64,000 bases of DNA, taken from NCBI GenBank assembly GCA_963835825.1, contig CAWIGZ010000001.1, forward strand, positions 2,232,001-2,296,000, read 5' to 3'. Shown in pieces: positions 53,112 through 61,980 of this stretch; positions within the stretch are counted from its first letter, which is position 1, and every line of letters starts with the position of its first letter. Position numbers and translations under genes: made by a program. This DNA is from JADGRB01 sp963835825. GTDB lineage: Bacteria; Myxococcota_A; Polyangia; Fen-1088. The notes under the pieces were generated by a model. That model saw only the letters and a program-made list of their open reading frames with translations, was not told the DNA's origin and did not search any database.

Positions 53112-53963
53112 ATGCGATCTCTGTCCCTGCGATTGGCTTTGGCACTTCCCCTGCTGGCGATTCTGCTGCCGGCCGGCCGGGCGCGCGCGGCGGTGGTGGT
53201 CGAGAGCGGCGACGACGTCCCCGCGGTCAGTCGCGCGCCGATGGGCGAGGTGGCGGTTCGGCGCGGCGTGCAAGGCCCGGCCGGACTGTTCACGGCTCGC
53301 CTCTCGTTGCTGATCGACGCCAGCAAGGATTTCTTCGGCAAGCCCACCTCGTTCGCTCCCGATCTCTATTATTCCTTCACTGATACGGTCCAACTGGGGC
53401 TGCTGCACACCCTCCCCATGGGCTGGCAGTCGCTCCCGGGCGCGGGGTTGTGCCTGACCGGCCAGAGCAACGGTTGCCCGCACGTCTACGACAACGTCGG
53501 CCTCGACCTCATGTACGGGCTGATCTACGGGGACTTCCACCTCTCCCTGCACTCGTCGCTGTTTCTGGTGCCCATCGCGGATCCGACCGGCGTCATGTGG
53601 ACCATCGGTCTGGCGGGGAAGTTCCACTTCACCAACATGGTCGCCCTCTGGTTCGATCCCCAGGTCGGCGTCATGCTGGCCCACCGCGACGACTACAAAG
53701 ATCAGCTGTTCATCCCGCTGGAGCTGCAGATCCAGGCGTCGGCCGCCGTCTCCCTGAAGCTTCTGTCCGGGGTCACCGGGCAGCTGTCTGCGCTGGGTGA
53801 CACGTACCAGGTCCCGGTCGGTCTGGGCATCGTCGGCAACGTGACCGCCCACCTCGATCTCGGGCTGCGTTTCAGCTTCGACAACCTGCTGGGACGCACG
53901 CTGACAGGGGTGTCGCGCACCGACGAGCGATCGATCGGGCTGCTGTTGATCATCCGGTCCTGA
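53112..53963 (+). CDS. Outer-membrane beta-barrel protein
   Basis: This 283-residue protein has a signal peptide (LALALPLLAILLPAGRARA) followed by repeated amphipathic strands: LFTARLSLLIDASKDFFG, LYYSFTDTVQLGLLHT, YGLIYGDFHLSLHSSLFLV, VTAHLDLGLRFSFDNLLG and ERSIGLLLIIRS. It is probably a small pore or adhesin of the outer membrane. No family name is certain. Confidence 0.62.
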   Translation: MRSLSLRLALALPLLAILLPAGRARAAVVVESGDDVPAVSRAPMGEVAVRRGVQGPAGLFTARLSLLIDASKDFFGKPTSFAPDLYYSFTDTVQLGLLHTLPMGWQSLPGAGLCLTGQSNGCPHVYDNVGLDLMYGLIYGDFHLSLHSSLFLVPIADPTGVMWTIGLAGKFHFTNMVALWFDPQVGVMLAHRDDYKDQLFIPLELQIQASAAVSLKLLSGVTGQLSALGDTYQVPVGLGIVGNVTAHLDLGLRFSFDNLLGRTLTGVSRTDERSIGLLLIIRS

Positions 53964-54065
53964 CCGGGTTTCAGTTGAAGGCGAGCGCGAGCGGAGGCCG
54001 GCGACCAGACTGACCACCGCCAGCGCGACCGACCGCCGACGATTTCATCTGTCCCCCATCCCTGC

Positions 54066-55484
54066 TCAAGGCGTGAACTGGATCCAAGCCCCGTCCAGGT
54101 AGCGCGGGGCGCCGCCCGGCGCGATCGCGGGAACATGCCACGCCACGTTCACCGCCCCCGGCTCGACCTCCGAGTAGGGCAGACCGATCGTGTGCGTCGG
54201 AACGCAGGCTCCCTGACCGAACGCACAGCTGTCGCAGACGTCCACGTCTGGACCCAAATTCGCTATCCCGATGCCGGGAACTTGAACCTGCACGTACTTC
54301 GTGACCGCTCCGACCGTCGCCCGGTCGACGATGATCGAGAGCTCTCCCGCTCCATCCAGGAAGTCCTTCGGAAGCTGATAGGGGACGGTGGCGTCGCAGC
54401 TGTCCGCCACGTATGGCCCCACCGACGCCGAGGTAATCGGGGCAGTGGTCAGTGCGGTCACAAACCGCTTCCGGCCATCGGACGGAAGCTGAACGAACGC
54501 GAGCGCCGCGTCGGTGAGCGAGGGGACCGACGGATCGGAGGTCTGCAAAGTCGAAAGGCCCGACTCGAGAAGGGGCGCGACCCCTTCGCAGTCCGAAACG
54601 AAGAAGGCCCCGCCGCTCGGCGCGACGAGCGCCAGGGACGCGCCCCCGGTCTCCGGCAACGGCCAGTAGGGATGGGTGGCCAGGTTGGGGTCCGGCGGCG
54701 AGCCGTCGGTCGGCAGCACCGACAGCGAGCAGGGGCAGATTGGCGAATCGGTGGTCGCCACGCCGGGACCGACGGTGTGCATCGCCGCCCAGGCGTCGTC
54801 GATGCTCATGCCCCAGAACGCCGAAAAGTTCGCCGCGAACAGCGCCGGATCACGGCGGCCCGGCGCCTGCCGGTAGTAGCGCACGAACGCGTCGATCCCT
54901 TGCGTCCGGATCAGGTACCGCACGAACAGCCCGCCCTGGCCGTAGCCGTAGTCCAGCGATCCGACCGCCAGCTCCCAGGACGGAGCGGCGTCCGTCAGCG
55001 AGATTCCAACCTGCAGGCCGTAGCATCCGATCGCCTGGGCGGTCCCTTCGACGATGAACGGAACCGGCATGACCCCCGGCGCGACCAGCTGCATGTACGC
55101 GTGAATGAGCTCGTGCTGGAAAGGCAAGACGTCCGTGGCGATCCCCAGCGTGTCGCCCAGCTGACAGCTGGCGGCGTCCTGTCGGCAGACGGAGGTGATC
55201 TCTTCGTGGGTCAGCAGGTGATAATCGATCTTCCGCTGCCCCTCGGGCATCTTCAACATCGTCTGCTTGTCGGCCCAGTCCGCCTCCAGCGCGTCGAGGG
55301 CAGCGTGGCCCTGCAGATAGGCAGGAAGAGAGCTGGTGTCGAAATCGGAAGCAACGAAGAGCCGGAAGTGCGTCGACTCGCCCACCAGCGCGCCCGGGAT
55401 CTCCGGGGTGCCTTCGCAGCCCGCCGCGAAAGCGAGGACGAGGACGAGCGGCAAGCGCCCCGGCAGGCGGAGGAGCATCTTCAA
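54066..55484 (-). CDS. Lipoprotein with an HELIH zinc-protease motif
   Basis: This 472-residue protein has a lipobox (LVLVLAFAAGC). At about residue 120, QHELIHAYMQ gives an HExxH zinc site, followed about 25 residues later by FIVEGTAQAIG, whose Glu fits a gluzincin third ligand. Several Cys (CRQDAASC, CPC, CDSC) suggest disulfides. The C-terminal half is beta-rich. It may be a surface metallopeptidase; activity is inferred from the motif only. It is divergent from a small lipoprotein gene, with 39 bases between the starts. Confidence 0.6.
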   Translation of the reverse strand: MKMLLRLPGRLPLVLVLAFAAGCEGTPEIPGALVGESTHFRLFVASDFDTSSLPAYLQGHAALDALEADWADKQTMLKMPEGQRKIDYHLLTHEEITSVCRQDAASCQLGDTLGIATDVLPFQHELIHAYMQLVAPGVMPVPFIVEGTAQAIGCYGLQVGISLTDAAPSWELAVGSLDYGYGQGGLFVRYLIRTQGIDAFVRYYRQAPGRRDPALFAANFSAFWGMSIDDAWAAMHTVGPGVATTDSPICPCSLSVLPTDGSPPDPNLATHPYWPLPETGGASLALVAPSGGAFFVSDCEGVAPLLESGLSTLQTSDPSVPSLTDAALAFVQLPSDGRKRFVTALTTAPITSASVGPYVADSCDATVPYQLPKDFLDGAGELSIIVDRATVGAVTKYVQVQVPGIGIANLGPDVDVCDSCAFGQGACVPTHTIGLPYSEVEPGAVNVAWHVPAIAPGGAPRYLDGAWIQFTP

Positions 55485-55523
55485 TCGCCAGTCTATCGTG
55501 TTACGATCGCCCAGACCGTGTCG

Positions 55524-55955
55524 ATGCTGCGGCTGTCATCCGTTCTGCTGGTCGCCCTGTCGGCGTGCATGGCCGGCTACGCGCCGCCGCCCGCGGGTCC
55601 CCCATCTCCTCCAGGGATTGCGGGCCGCCCCGACATGACCGGCTGGCGCCTGATGGGCGAGGCGATGGTCACCGGTCGATTCGACCGCGAGATGGTCCGC
55701 GTCGGAAAATATCAGGGGCGCGTCGCGCGCGTCGCGCTGGTGGTGACCGAGAGCAGCCTCGACGTCGGCGACGTGGTGCTCCAGTTCGGCAACGGGCAGC
55801 ACTGGTCGCCGGGTCTCCGGCATTCCTTCGCCGACGGGTCGCGCAGCCGCGCCATCGACCTCCCGGGCCACGTCCGCTTCATCCAGGGCCTCGAGTTGGT
55901 CCACGGAAGCGCGCCGCCCGGCACCCGCGCGCACGTCGAGCTCTGGGGGCAGTAG
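55524..55955 (+). CDS. Small lipoprotein of unknown function
   Basis: The 143-residue protein starts with a lipoprotein-like signal (MLRLSSVLLVALSAC) and a Pro/Gly-rich segment, followed by a beta-rich domain (MTGWRLMGEAMVTGRFDRE, RVARVALVVTESSLDVGDVV, FIQGLELVHGSAPPGTRAHV). No family is recognised. Confidence 0.6.
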   Translation: MLRLSSVLLVALSACMAGYAPPPAGPPSPPGIAGRPDMTGWRLMGEAMVTGRFDREMVRVGKYQGRVARVALVVTESSLDVGDVVLQFGNGQHWSPGLRHSFADGSRSRAIDLPGHVRFIQGLELVHGSAPPGTRAHVELWGQ

Positions 55956-56101
55956 AGAGTCGCTGGCGGAGCGCCTGGGCTTGCCGACGGGATATCGCGC
56001 TCGGCCCGGCGCCGCTCCGCACCGACCGGAGCGTCGCCTGGGGGCCCGGCCTCAGCTTCCGCTTCTGAAGCGCCTGCCCGCCGCGATTCTCCGCAACACC
56101 G
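55956..56101. other. Convergent intergenic stretch with a barrel-like C-terminal remnant
   Basis: A plus-strand frame ending at 56068 reads IALGPAPLRTDRSVAW then GPGLSFRF-stop, which resembles the last strand of an outer-membrane barrel. It has no start codon or ribosome site of its own. It may be a remnant or chance. Confidence 0.25.
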
Positions 56102-57394
56102 TCAGAACTGGGTGATGAACTTCCAGGCTTCCGGCGCGTCCCAGCTGGTCGCTTGACCGGGATCCTTCGGCTCCCAGCCGTGGGGGCCGTTGAACACGCA
56201 GTATTCAGTCGGGTGGCCCGCGGAGCAGCCCTTGTAGATAGTGCAGGTGTGTGGCTGGCCGCTGGCCGGGTACGTGGTGGACGAAGGCACCGCCGTGCAT
56301 CCGTTGACGGCGGCGAACTGGGCCTGCTTGTATTCCCCGGTGATCGGCGAGGTGGTCGATAATCCGTTGGCGTCCTCGCTGGCCTGCGAGGCGTAGTACG
56401 CAATCGGCTTGGTCAACGTCGTCGGGCAGGAATTGGTGAGATCCGCGCCCGAGAAGAACGCGACGGCACGGAACACGTCGGCCCGCGTGCACGCCAGCGC
56501 CATGGCCATGCCCCCACCAAAGCTGAATCCCGTCGCGAAGACGCGGGTCTTGTCGATACAGAGATCGCCTTCGAGCTGGGCGAGGATCGCGTCGGTGAGC
56601 GCCACGTCCCCGTTGCTCCAGGTCCCGGCCCCGTCGGCGGCGTCGGGCGCGGCGAAGATGGTGTTCTTGCTGTCCAGGCTCGCGAACGTGAAGTAATTGG
56701 CGCTCACGACCTGGGACGCGGATCCGCCGGACCAGGAGTAGGCGAGGACCAGCCGGTACGGGTGACTGGCATCGTAGCCGTCGGGCACGCGGAGAATGTA
56801 CTTCCGCGAAGCGTTGTTGAACGTGATGGTGATTGTCCCGTTCTGCAGCGTGCGCGTCTTGCCGCAGCCCGCGCTCTGCATGATGCCAGCGCCTCCCGCG
56901 GCGCCACCCGCGCTGCCGCCGGAGGCAGAGCCACCGGCCCCGCTCGCTCCTGCGCCGCCGCCGGCGGAGCCCCCCGTGCCGCTGCCGGCGCTGCCGCCGC
57001 GACCGCCGGAGCCGTTCGTGCCGCCGCTGCCGGCCCCGCCGCGACCGCCAGTCGAGCTTCCGCCCGAGCCCGACGTCGACCCGCCGCTCCCGCCGCTGCT
57101 GCCGCCGGTGCCCGTCGCACCCCCGGTCCCGACGCCGCCGCCGGTGCCCACCGCACCTCCGGTCGCGCCGCCGCCCGATCCGGCCGCGGCCGTGCCACCG
57201 GTTCCGGCCACGGTGCCGCTGCCGGCATTGCCGCCCGCCCCGGACCCGGGCTCCGACGCATTCGACGAACACCCCGCCGTCCAGCCGAGCCACAGCAGGG
57301 TGAACGCGCACGGCACGAGGGCACGCAGAAAGCGGCGAGACGAGCGGGCCACGGCAGGACCTGCCGGAACCCAGGGCTGGACGTGGAGCGACAT
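56102..57394 (-). CDS. CE1-type esterase (feruloyl / acetylxylan esterase, PHB-depolymerase-like) lipoprotein
   Basis: The product is about 430 residues from the ATG at 57394, with a long basic n-region and lipobox (LLWLGWTAGC), then about 110 residues of Gly/Ser/Thr linker. The alpha/beta-hydrolase domain begins CGKTRTLQNGTITITFNN and YILRVPDGYDASHPYRLVL. The nucleophile Ser is in GFSFGGGMAMALAC; the catalytic His is probably in FNGPHGWEP near the C-terminus. The family removes ferulate or acetate from arabinoxylan. It is divergent from the second GH11 gene, supporting a joint role on xylan. Confidence 0.8.
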   Translation of the reverse strand: MSLHVQPWVPAGPAVARSSRRFLRALVPCAFTLLWLGWTAGCSSNASEPGSGAGGNAGSGTVAGTGGTAAAGSGGGATGGAVGTGGGVGTGGATGTGGSSGGSGGSTSGSGGSSTGGRGGAGSGGTNGSGGRGGSAGSGTGGSAGGGAGASGAGGSASGGSAGGAAGGAGIMQSAGCGKTRTLQNGTITITFNNASRKYILRVPDGYDASHPYRLVLAYSWSGGSASQVVSANYFTFASLDSKNTIFAAPDAADGAGTWSNGDVALTDAILAQLEGDLCIDKTRVFATGFSFGGGMAMALACTRADVFRAVAFFSGADLTNSCPTTLTKPIAYYASQASEDANGLSTTSPITGEYKQAQFAAVNGCTAVPSSTTYPASGQPHTCTIYKGCSAGHPTEYCVFNGPHGWEPKDPGQATSWDAPEAWKFITQF

Positions 57395-57532
57395 ACGTAC
57401 GATTGCCCGAGCGCCGCCCGTCTTGCCACGATTCGTGGAGTAGAGCCGGTCCAAAGGAGGTTCCGCACCCTCCCTGACCGAAAGCCCACCGAATGCGAAG
57501 ACGCGCCGAGTGGCTCGCTCTAGTGAGCACCC

Positions 57533-58673
57533 ATGCGGTACGAACGACTTCGGAATCCCATGAACGTTCTCTTGCCGATCCTTCTCGCAGGCGCGGCCGG
57601 CTGCGGATCGCCGGGCGGCCCCCAGACCGGCGGCACCGGTGGCACGATGGCGACCGGCGGTAGCGGCGGCGGGACCAGCACCGGCGGCGCGACCGGCACC
57701 GGCGGCGCGACCGGCACCGGCGGCGCGCCGAGCACCGGCGGCGCGACCGGCACCGGTGGCACGATGGCGACCGGCGGTAGCGGCGGCGCGCCGAGCACCG
57801 GCGGCGCGACCGGCACCGGCGGCGCGACCGGCACGGGATCCGGCGGGGTCACGGGATCCGGCGGAGCGGCTGGTTCAGGTGGGCACAGCACCGGCGGGGC
57901 CGGCGGCGGCGGGCATGGCGGCGGGAACGGCGGCATGTCCGGGAACGGCGGGCAGGCGACCGGCGGCTCCGGCGGATCCAGCGGCGCCGGAGGTGGGGGC
58001 GGAACGCCTGCGGCCTGCGCGGCGGGGACGCCCTGGACCGGCGGCACCACCTACTCTTCGAACAGCGTGGGGAGCGCCGGCCACGGCTACTCGTATCAGA
58101 TCTGGTCGAGCGGCGTCGGAACGGGATCGATGACGGTGGCGGGGGTGGACGCCAAGTTCAGCGCCACCTGGAACAACCCCGGCGACTTCCTGGCCCGAAT
58201 CGGGCTGACCTGGGACGCGAGCAAGACGTACCAACAGCTGGGAACGATCTCGTCGGACTACGCCGAGACGAAGACCGGCAGCGGCATCGGCTACGACTTC
58301 ATCGGAATCTACGGCTGGTCGGAGAGTCCGCTGCACGAGTACTACATCGTCGAGGACTGGTTCGGGTCGCGGCCGGTTCCCGGGACCAAGGTCGGGACCA
58401 TCACCGTCGACGGCGGCGCCTATGACGTCCTGACGCACACGCAGGTGAACCAGCCGGACGTCTTCGGCACGCTGTCGACGTTCGACCAGTTCTACAGCGT
58501 TCGACAGACGCCGCGATCGTGCGGCCACATCTCCATCTCCCAGCACTTCGCCGCCTGGGCCGGCCTGGGCCTGCAGCTCGGCAAGATGGAGGAAGCCAAG
58601 AATCCTCGTGGAGGTCGGCAACGGCGGGACCGGCACCATCACCTTCACCACCGCCACCGTCGTCGTTCAGTGA
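57533..58673 (+). CDS. Second GH11 endo-1,4-beta-xylanase lipoprotein (C-terminal frameshift)
   Basis: It has a lipobox (LLPILLAGAAGC), a linker of about 130 residues of GTGG repeats, and a GH11 jelly roll with HGYSYQIWSSGVGTG, LGTISSDYAETKTGSGIGYD and nucleophile Glu269 in ESPLHEYYIVED. One extra A near 58602 breaks the last strand, so as given the frame runs on to 58726 with a spurious basic tail. Corrected, it reads AKILVEVGNGGTGTITFTT and stops at 58673, restoring the acid/base Glu (codon 58611-58613). This matches INVEVGGGNGS of the first GH11 protein. It is probably an active gene with a sequence error. Confidence 0.82.
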
Positions 58674-58685
58674 GGCGCGGCGCTC

Positions 58686-58702
58686 CGGTGATCGCGTCAC
58701 CG
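58686..58702 (+). terminator. Hairpin at a convergent junction
   Basis: CGGTGA and TCACCG pair around TCGCG, 12 bases after the corrected xylanase stop and just before the end of the bactofilin gene. The position fits a terminator; it has no T-run. Confidence 0.4.
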
Positions 58703-58711
58703 CTCGCGGCC

Positions 58712-59182
58712 TCAGCCGCCCGGTGAAGGCGGCGACTGCCCTTCGGACTGCGGCTGCTCGGCCTCGGCGGCCGCCTTGCCGCGGCCGTGGCCGTTCGCGC
58801 GCGCGGCCGCTATCGCCTTGGCCTTGTCGGGCGCGTCGCCGATCGCCAGCTCGCAGTCGCCGAACACCATCTCGATGCGCCCTTCGCTTCGCCGGAGGCT
58901 CACCTCCAAGGATTCGGCGCGGATGATGGTCTTGTCGCGCACCCGGCCCGACAGCTCCACCAGCTTGGCGTCGAACTCGCCGGCGATCTCTCCGCGCGAG
59001 CGCAGCTCGGTGACCTTGGCCTTGCCGCACAGGACGCCGCCGTCGGCCACCTCGACCGACGGACCGGTCAAGTCGCCCTCGACGCGCCCGTGCACGACGA
59101 TGGGACAGGTCGACGTCAACGTCCCTTTGAGCTCGGTCCCCTCTTCAATCAGTGTCTTCTTGGCTTCGCTCATCGTCGTCAT
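58712..59182 (-). CDS. Bactofilin (polymer-forming cytoskeletal protein)
   Basis: This 156-residue protein has the bactofilin beta-helical core: LIEEGTELKGTLTSTCPIVV, HGRVEGDLTGPSVEVADGG, VTELRSRGEIAGEF and VRDKTIIRAESLEVSLR. A short charged tail rich in Ala, Gly and Pro follows. Bactofilins self-assemble into filaments and scaffold cell-shape or polar proteins. Its start overlaps the end of the pentapeptide gene by four bases, so the two are coupled. Confidence 0.85.
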   Translation of the reverse strand: MTTMSEAKKTLIEEGTELKGTLTSTCPIVVHGRVEGDLTGPSVEVADGGVLCGKAKVTELRSRGEIAGEFDAKLVELSGRVRDKTIIRAESLEVSLRRSEGRIEMVFGDCELAIGDAPDKAKAIAAARANGHGRGKAAAEAEQPQSEGQSPPSPGG

Positions 59183-60240
59183 CCGCCTTTCGCATCCATT
59201 TTGAGAATCTTCACGCGCAACCGGCTGCCCCGCTCGAACCCGAAATGGGTCAACGCCTCGTTCTGCTGCACCGACGCCACCACCGCTCCGCCGCTCGTGA
59301 CCATCAGCTCCCGCGGGCCCACGATGCCGGGGCTCTCGCGCTCGAAGAACTGTCCGTGCACGGCGATCGACCCGGCGCCCGAGATGGTGCAGTCGGCCAG
59401 AACGCCGGCGGCGCCGACCACCAGCTCCGTCCCGTCGCCCAGGTTGAGGGCGCAGTTCTCGAACAGGCTGTCGATCTCGACCCGCGCGCCGGCCTCGAAG
59501 TCGAGCGTGGCGTTCTTGAGCACGTCTCCATGCCCGAAGTACCGCCGCGAAGCCGGGGCCTTCGCCGCCTGCAGCCGCAGGCCGCTCAGCAGGCCCGGGA
59601 TCTCTCCGTTGCTGATCCGCCCGGTGCCGTCGCCCGCCTCGCTGGTGTCCAGCCACGACGCCAGCAGGTCGGCCACCTGGCTCCCCGTCCCGATGAGCCC
59701 CGCCACCTTGGCGCCCGTGAGGTCCGCCTTGGTCAGGGTGGCACCACGCAAGTTGGCGCCGCGCAGGTCGGCATCCATCGCCTTGACCGCGCCCATGGCC
59801 GACTCCTCGAAGTTGGCGTGCGTGAGGACGGCGCGGCGCAGGTCGGCGCCGGTCAAGTTGGCCGCGCTCACCTGCGCGAAGGAGAGAATGGCTCCGGACA
59901 GGTTCGCGCCGGCCAGGCTGGCGCCGTCCAGGTTGGCGCGGGCCAGGTTGGCACCCGCCAGGTTGGCCCGATCGAGCTTCGCCCCCTCGAGGTCGGCGTT
60001 CTCGAGGTTCGCCTCCTGAAGATCGCTCCCGACGAGGTAGGCCTCCCGGAGGCTGGCGTTCTTGAGGTTGGCCTTTCGCAAGACCGCCAGCTCCAGGTTC
60101 GCACCCTCCAGATCCGCCCGCGACAGCAACGCCCCCGGCATCGACGCCTTGGAGAGATCGATCCCGCGCAGGTCGACGCGCTCGAGTTTTTCGTTCTTCC
60201 GCAGCTTCTGCAGAGCCTGGTCGCGTGTCAGCTCACCCAT
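59179..60240 (-). CDS. Pentapeptide-repeat protein with bactofilin-like C-terminal half
   Basis: This 353-residue protein has about 26 consecutive A(D/N)LxX repeats in the first ~190 residues (for example LSRADLEGANLELAVL, ANLAGANLARANLDGA), which stack as a quadrilateral beta-helix. The C-terminal ~150 residues read like a short beta-roll (VLKNATLDFEAGARVEIDSL, GTELVVGAAGVLADCTIS, GAGSIAVHGQFFE), similar in style to a bactofilin core. The two together could cap or nucleate bactofilin filaments. It lies in one operon with the bactofilin downstream and an HhH protein upstream. Confidence 0.8.
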   Translation of the reverse strand: MGELTRDQALQKLRKNEKLERVDLRGIDLSKASMPGALLSRADLEGANLELAVLRKANLKNASLREAYLVGSDLQEANLENADLEGAKLDRANLAGANLARANLDGASLAGANLSGAILSFAQVSAANLTGADLRRAVLTHANFEESAMGAVKAMDADLRGANLRGATLTKADLTGAKVAGLIGTGSQVADLLASWLDTSEAGDGTGRISNGEIPGLLSGLRLQAAKAPASRRYFGHGDVLKNATLDFEAGARVEIDSLFENCALNLGDGTELVVGAAGVLADCTISGAGSIAVHGQFFERESPGIVGPRELMVTSGGAVVASVQQNEALTHFGFERGSRLRVKILKMDAKGG

Positions 60241-60262
60241 GTTCGTCGTGCCTCCTCTGCGC

Positions 60263-61681
60263 TCAAATCGCCGCCGCGGCGGCCGTCGTCCGATCGGCCG
60301 TTCGTGTCTTCGTCCGAGCCGCCTCCGCCGCCCGCCCGATCTGATCTTCGATCTCGTCGATCTTCCTGCCGAAGGGCAGCCGGTCGAGGCGCTGGCAGAG
60401 GTCGACCTCGCCCAGCCGCGCAAGCTCGATGGTGATCTGCGACAGCGTCTGCTGGCGCTCGCGCCTCAACGTCCGTTTGCGCACCCGGTCGCTCTCCGAC
60501 CAGCTGCGGGACACGCCCTCGAAGGCCGCGTGCTGCGTCCGCAGCGTCGCCACCAGCTCGGACAGAGCGCGCAACGTCGCCGCCGGATCCACGGCCGCCA
60601 GGCCCGCCGGCGTCGCCCGGCGAAACGCCTGGACGCGCGCGACAATCGCCGCCGCCAGCTCGCCGTTGATTCCCGTCACTGCCGCGATCTCATCGGCGCG
60701 GCCGGCATAGAGGGCCGACAGCTTCCCGAATCCGGCAGCGGCCAGCTTCTCGATCGAGAGCGGCTCGAGGCCGGGCACCTGCTCGAAGAGGGCCCGGACG
60801 ATCAGCGGCTCGCGCCGCTCGCGCTCGCCGTCCAGCTCGAACGCGCGAGGGAGGCAGGTGCGCAGTGGCGCGTAAGCGGCGAGCAGGGCATCGCGCGCGG
60901 CCGGCGACGGCGTCGACGGCTGGCCCGGCGCCAAGACCTCGGCCAACGCACGCTCGAACCGCTCCAGAGCCTCGACCAAAGCCGCGTCCCCCACCGGCTC
61001 GGCCATCTTGTAGAGCGAGCGGAGCACCGGTCGGACCAGCTCCAGCCAGCGCGCCTCGACCTGGCCCCACTGCAGCTCCATCATCACGCCCCGGACCTCG
61101 GCCACGTACGCCACGGCGAGATCCTCGAAGGTCGCCCGCAGCGCCGCCTGGTCTCCGGCCGTCGAGGCGCCGTGCGCGACGCCGGCCTGCGGCTCCCCGC
61201 CGAGGGCCTGCGTCGCCGCGCCGAGCGGCTGCGGCTCCCCGCCGAGCGCCTTATCGATGGCCAGCTCGATCGATCCTTTCGACGATTCCTGAACCGGCAC
61301 CGGCACCGCCGCCGAGGGCGGCGCCGCGGCCGGAGCACGCGGGCCTACCGGCGCCACGCCGTACGTCAAGGTCTTGGAGAGCTCGGGCCGCTTCGGCGCG
61401 CCGTTCGCCCCCGGCGCGCCCGTCGCAACTTTTCCGTCGGCCTTGCCGTCGGCCACGCCGTTCACCTTCGGCACCGGTGCGGCCGGCGGGGTAGGCGCGG
61501 CCTTCAGGACTGGCGGCTGGACGCCGTTTGGCTTGGCCGCGGGCACCGCTGCGCGGCGCTCCGCTCGCTCGTCGGAGCCGGGGGGCGCCGGGTGCGACCC
61601 GCGCTCACCTGGGGCGGCCGGATCAGCGGCGGACTTGGGTTCCGCCCCGGCGGGCTTCTTGAGTCGCGAGAAAATGCTCAT
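60263..61681 (-). CDS. HhH-containing cytosolic protein linked to the bactofilin operon
   Basis: This 472-residue protein starts after a GGAGGG site. The first ~170 residues are Pro/Ala-rich and probably disordered, with a short repeat ALGGEPQ...ALGGEPQ. The middle is helical (LRATFEDLAVAYVAEVRGVM). A helix-hairpin-helix-like pair (EKLAAAGFGKLSALYAG and ADEIAAVTGINGELAAAIVA) lies at about 325-370, and a coiled-coil-like tail (RVRKRTLRRERQQTLSQITI) follows. The HhH may bind DNA or mediate protein contact. There are 22 bases to the pentapeptide gene. No family is recognised. Confidence 0.6.
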   Translation of the reverse strand: MSIFSRLKKPAGAEPKSAADPAAPGERGSHPAPPGSDERAERRAAVPAAKPNGVQPPVLKAAPTPPAAPVPKVNGVADGKADGKVATGAPGANGAPKRPELSKTLTYGVAPVGPRAPAAAPPSAAVPVPVQESSKGSIELAIDKALGGEPQPLGAATQALGGEPQAGVAHGASTAGDQAALRATFEDLAVAYVAEVRGVMMELQWGQVEARWLELVRPVLRSLYKMAEPVGDAALVEALERFERALAEVLAPGQPSTPSPAARDALLAAYAPLRTCLPRAFELDGERERREPLIVRALFEQVPGLEPLSIEKLAAAGFGKLSALYAGRADEIAAVTGINGELAAAIVARVQAFRRATPAGLAAVDPAATLRALSELVATLRTQHAAFEGVSRSWSESDRVRKRTLRRERQQTLSQITIELARLGEVDLCQRLDRLPFGRKIDEIEDQIGRAAEAARTKTRTADRTTAAAAAI

Positions 61682-61944
61682 GCCACCCTCCGACGCGACG
61701 TCTGCATCGACGCAACCAGCGCCGATCTTGATGTGCGCTCGTCAGATCTTCGCGCGGGCGCGAAAACGGCCCCGGGCGGAGAAGTGGCAGCGAACCGTCG
61801 CTTGATCTCGACGGCCTAACCCTCGCGCGCCGGCACATCCAGCAGGCGATCGATCGCTGGTCCGTGTGCGAGCAGGGTCCACAGGTGACACATTCGAAGG
61901 GCTTCGGTGTTCCAGGCAACGGGGACGGTCACCGCTCACGTCCC
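61682..61944. other. Divergent intergenic region with one small minus-strand frame
   Basis: No firm gene. A GTG-started minus-strand frame of 38 codons (61816-61932, VTVPVAWNTEALRMCHLWTL at its start) reads like protein but has no good ribosome site and may be a remnant. The right end holds the promoter of the GH79-like gene. Confidence 0.25.
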
Positions 61945-61974
61945 ATGACAACCGCCCCATTAGTATAGTATATT
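61945..61974 (+). promoter_or_regulatory. Putative sigma-70-like promoter of the GH79-like gene
   Basis: ATGACA at 61945-61950 and TATATT at 61969-61974 are spaced by 18 bases. Transcription would then begin at about 61980-61982, that is at or next to the ATG at 61981. No ribosome site precedes the ATG, so a leaderless mRNA is possible. This rests on sequence match only. Confidence 0.4.
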
Positions 61975-61980
61975 TACGAA

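Noticed and set aside
53971..54048. Small minus-strand frame (MKSSAVGRAGGG...) with an upstream G-rich stretch
   Set aside because: Only 25 codons, no hydrophobic signal in the open frame and no family; possibly a remnant, too weak to call.
61816..61932. 38-codon minus-strand frame VTVPVAWNTEALRMCHLW
   Set aside because: The text looks protein-like but it lacks a ribosome site and any known match; possibly a remnant of an older gene.
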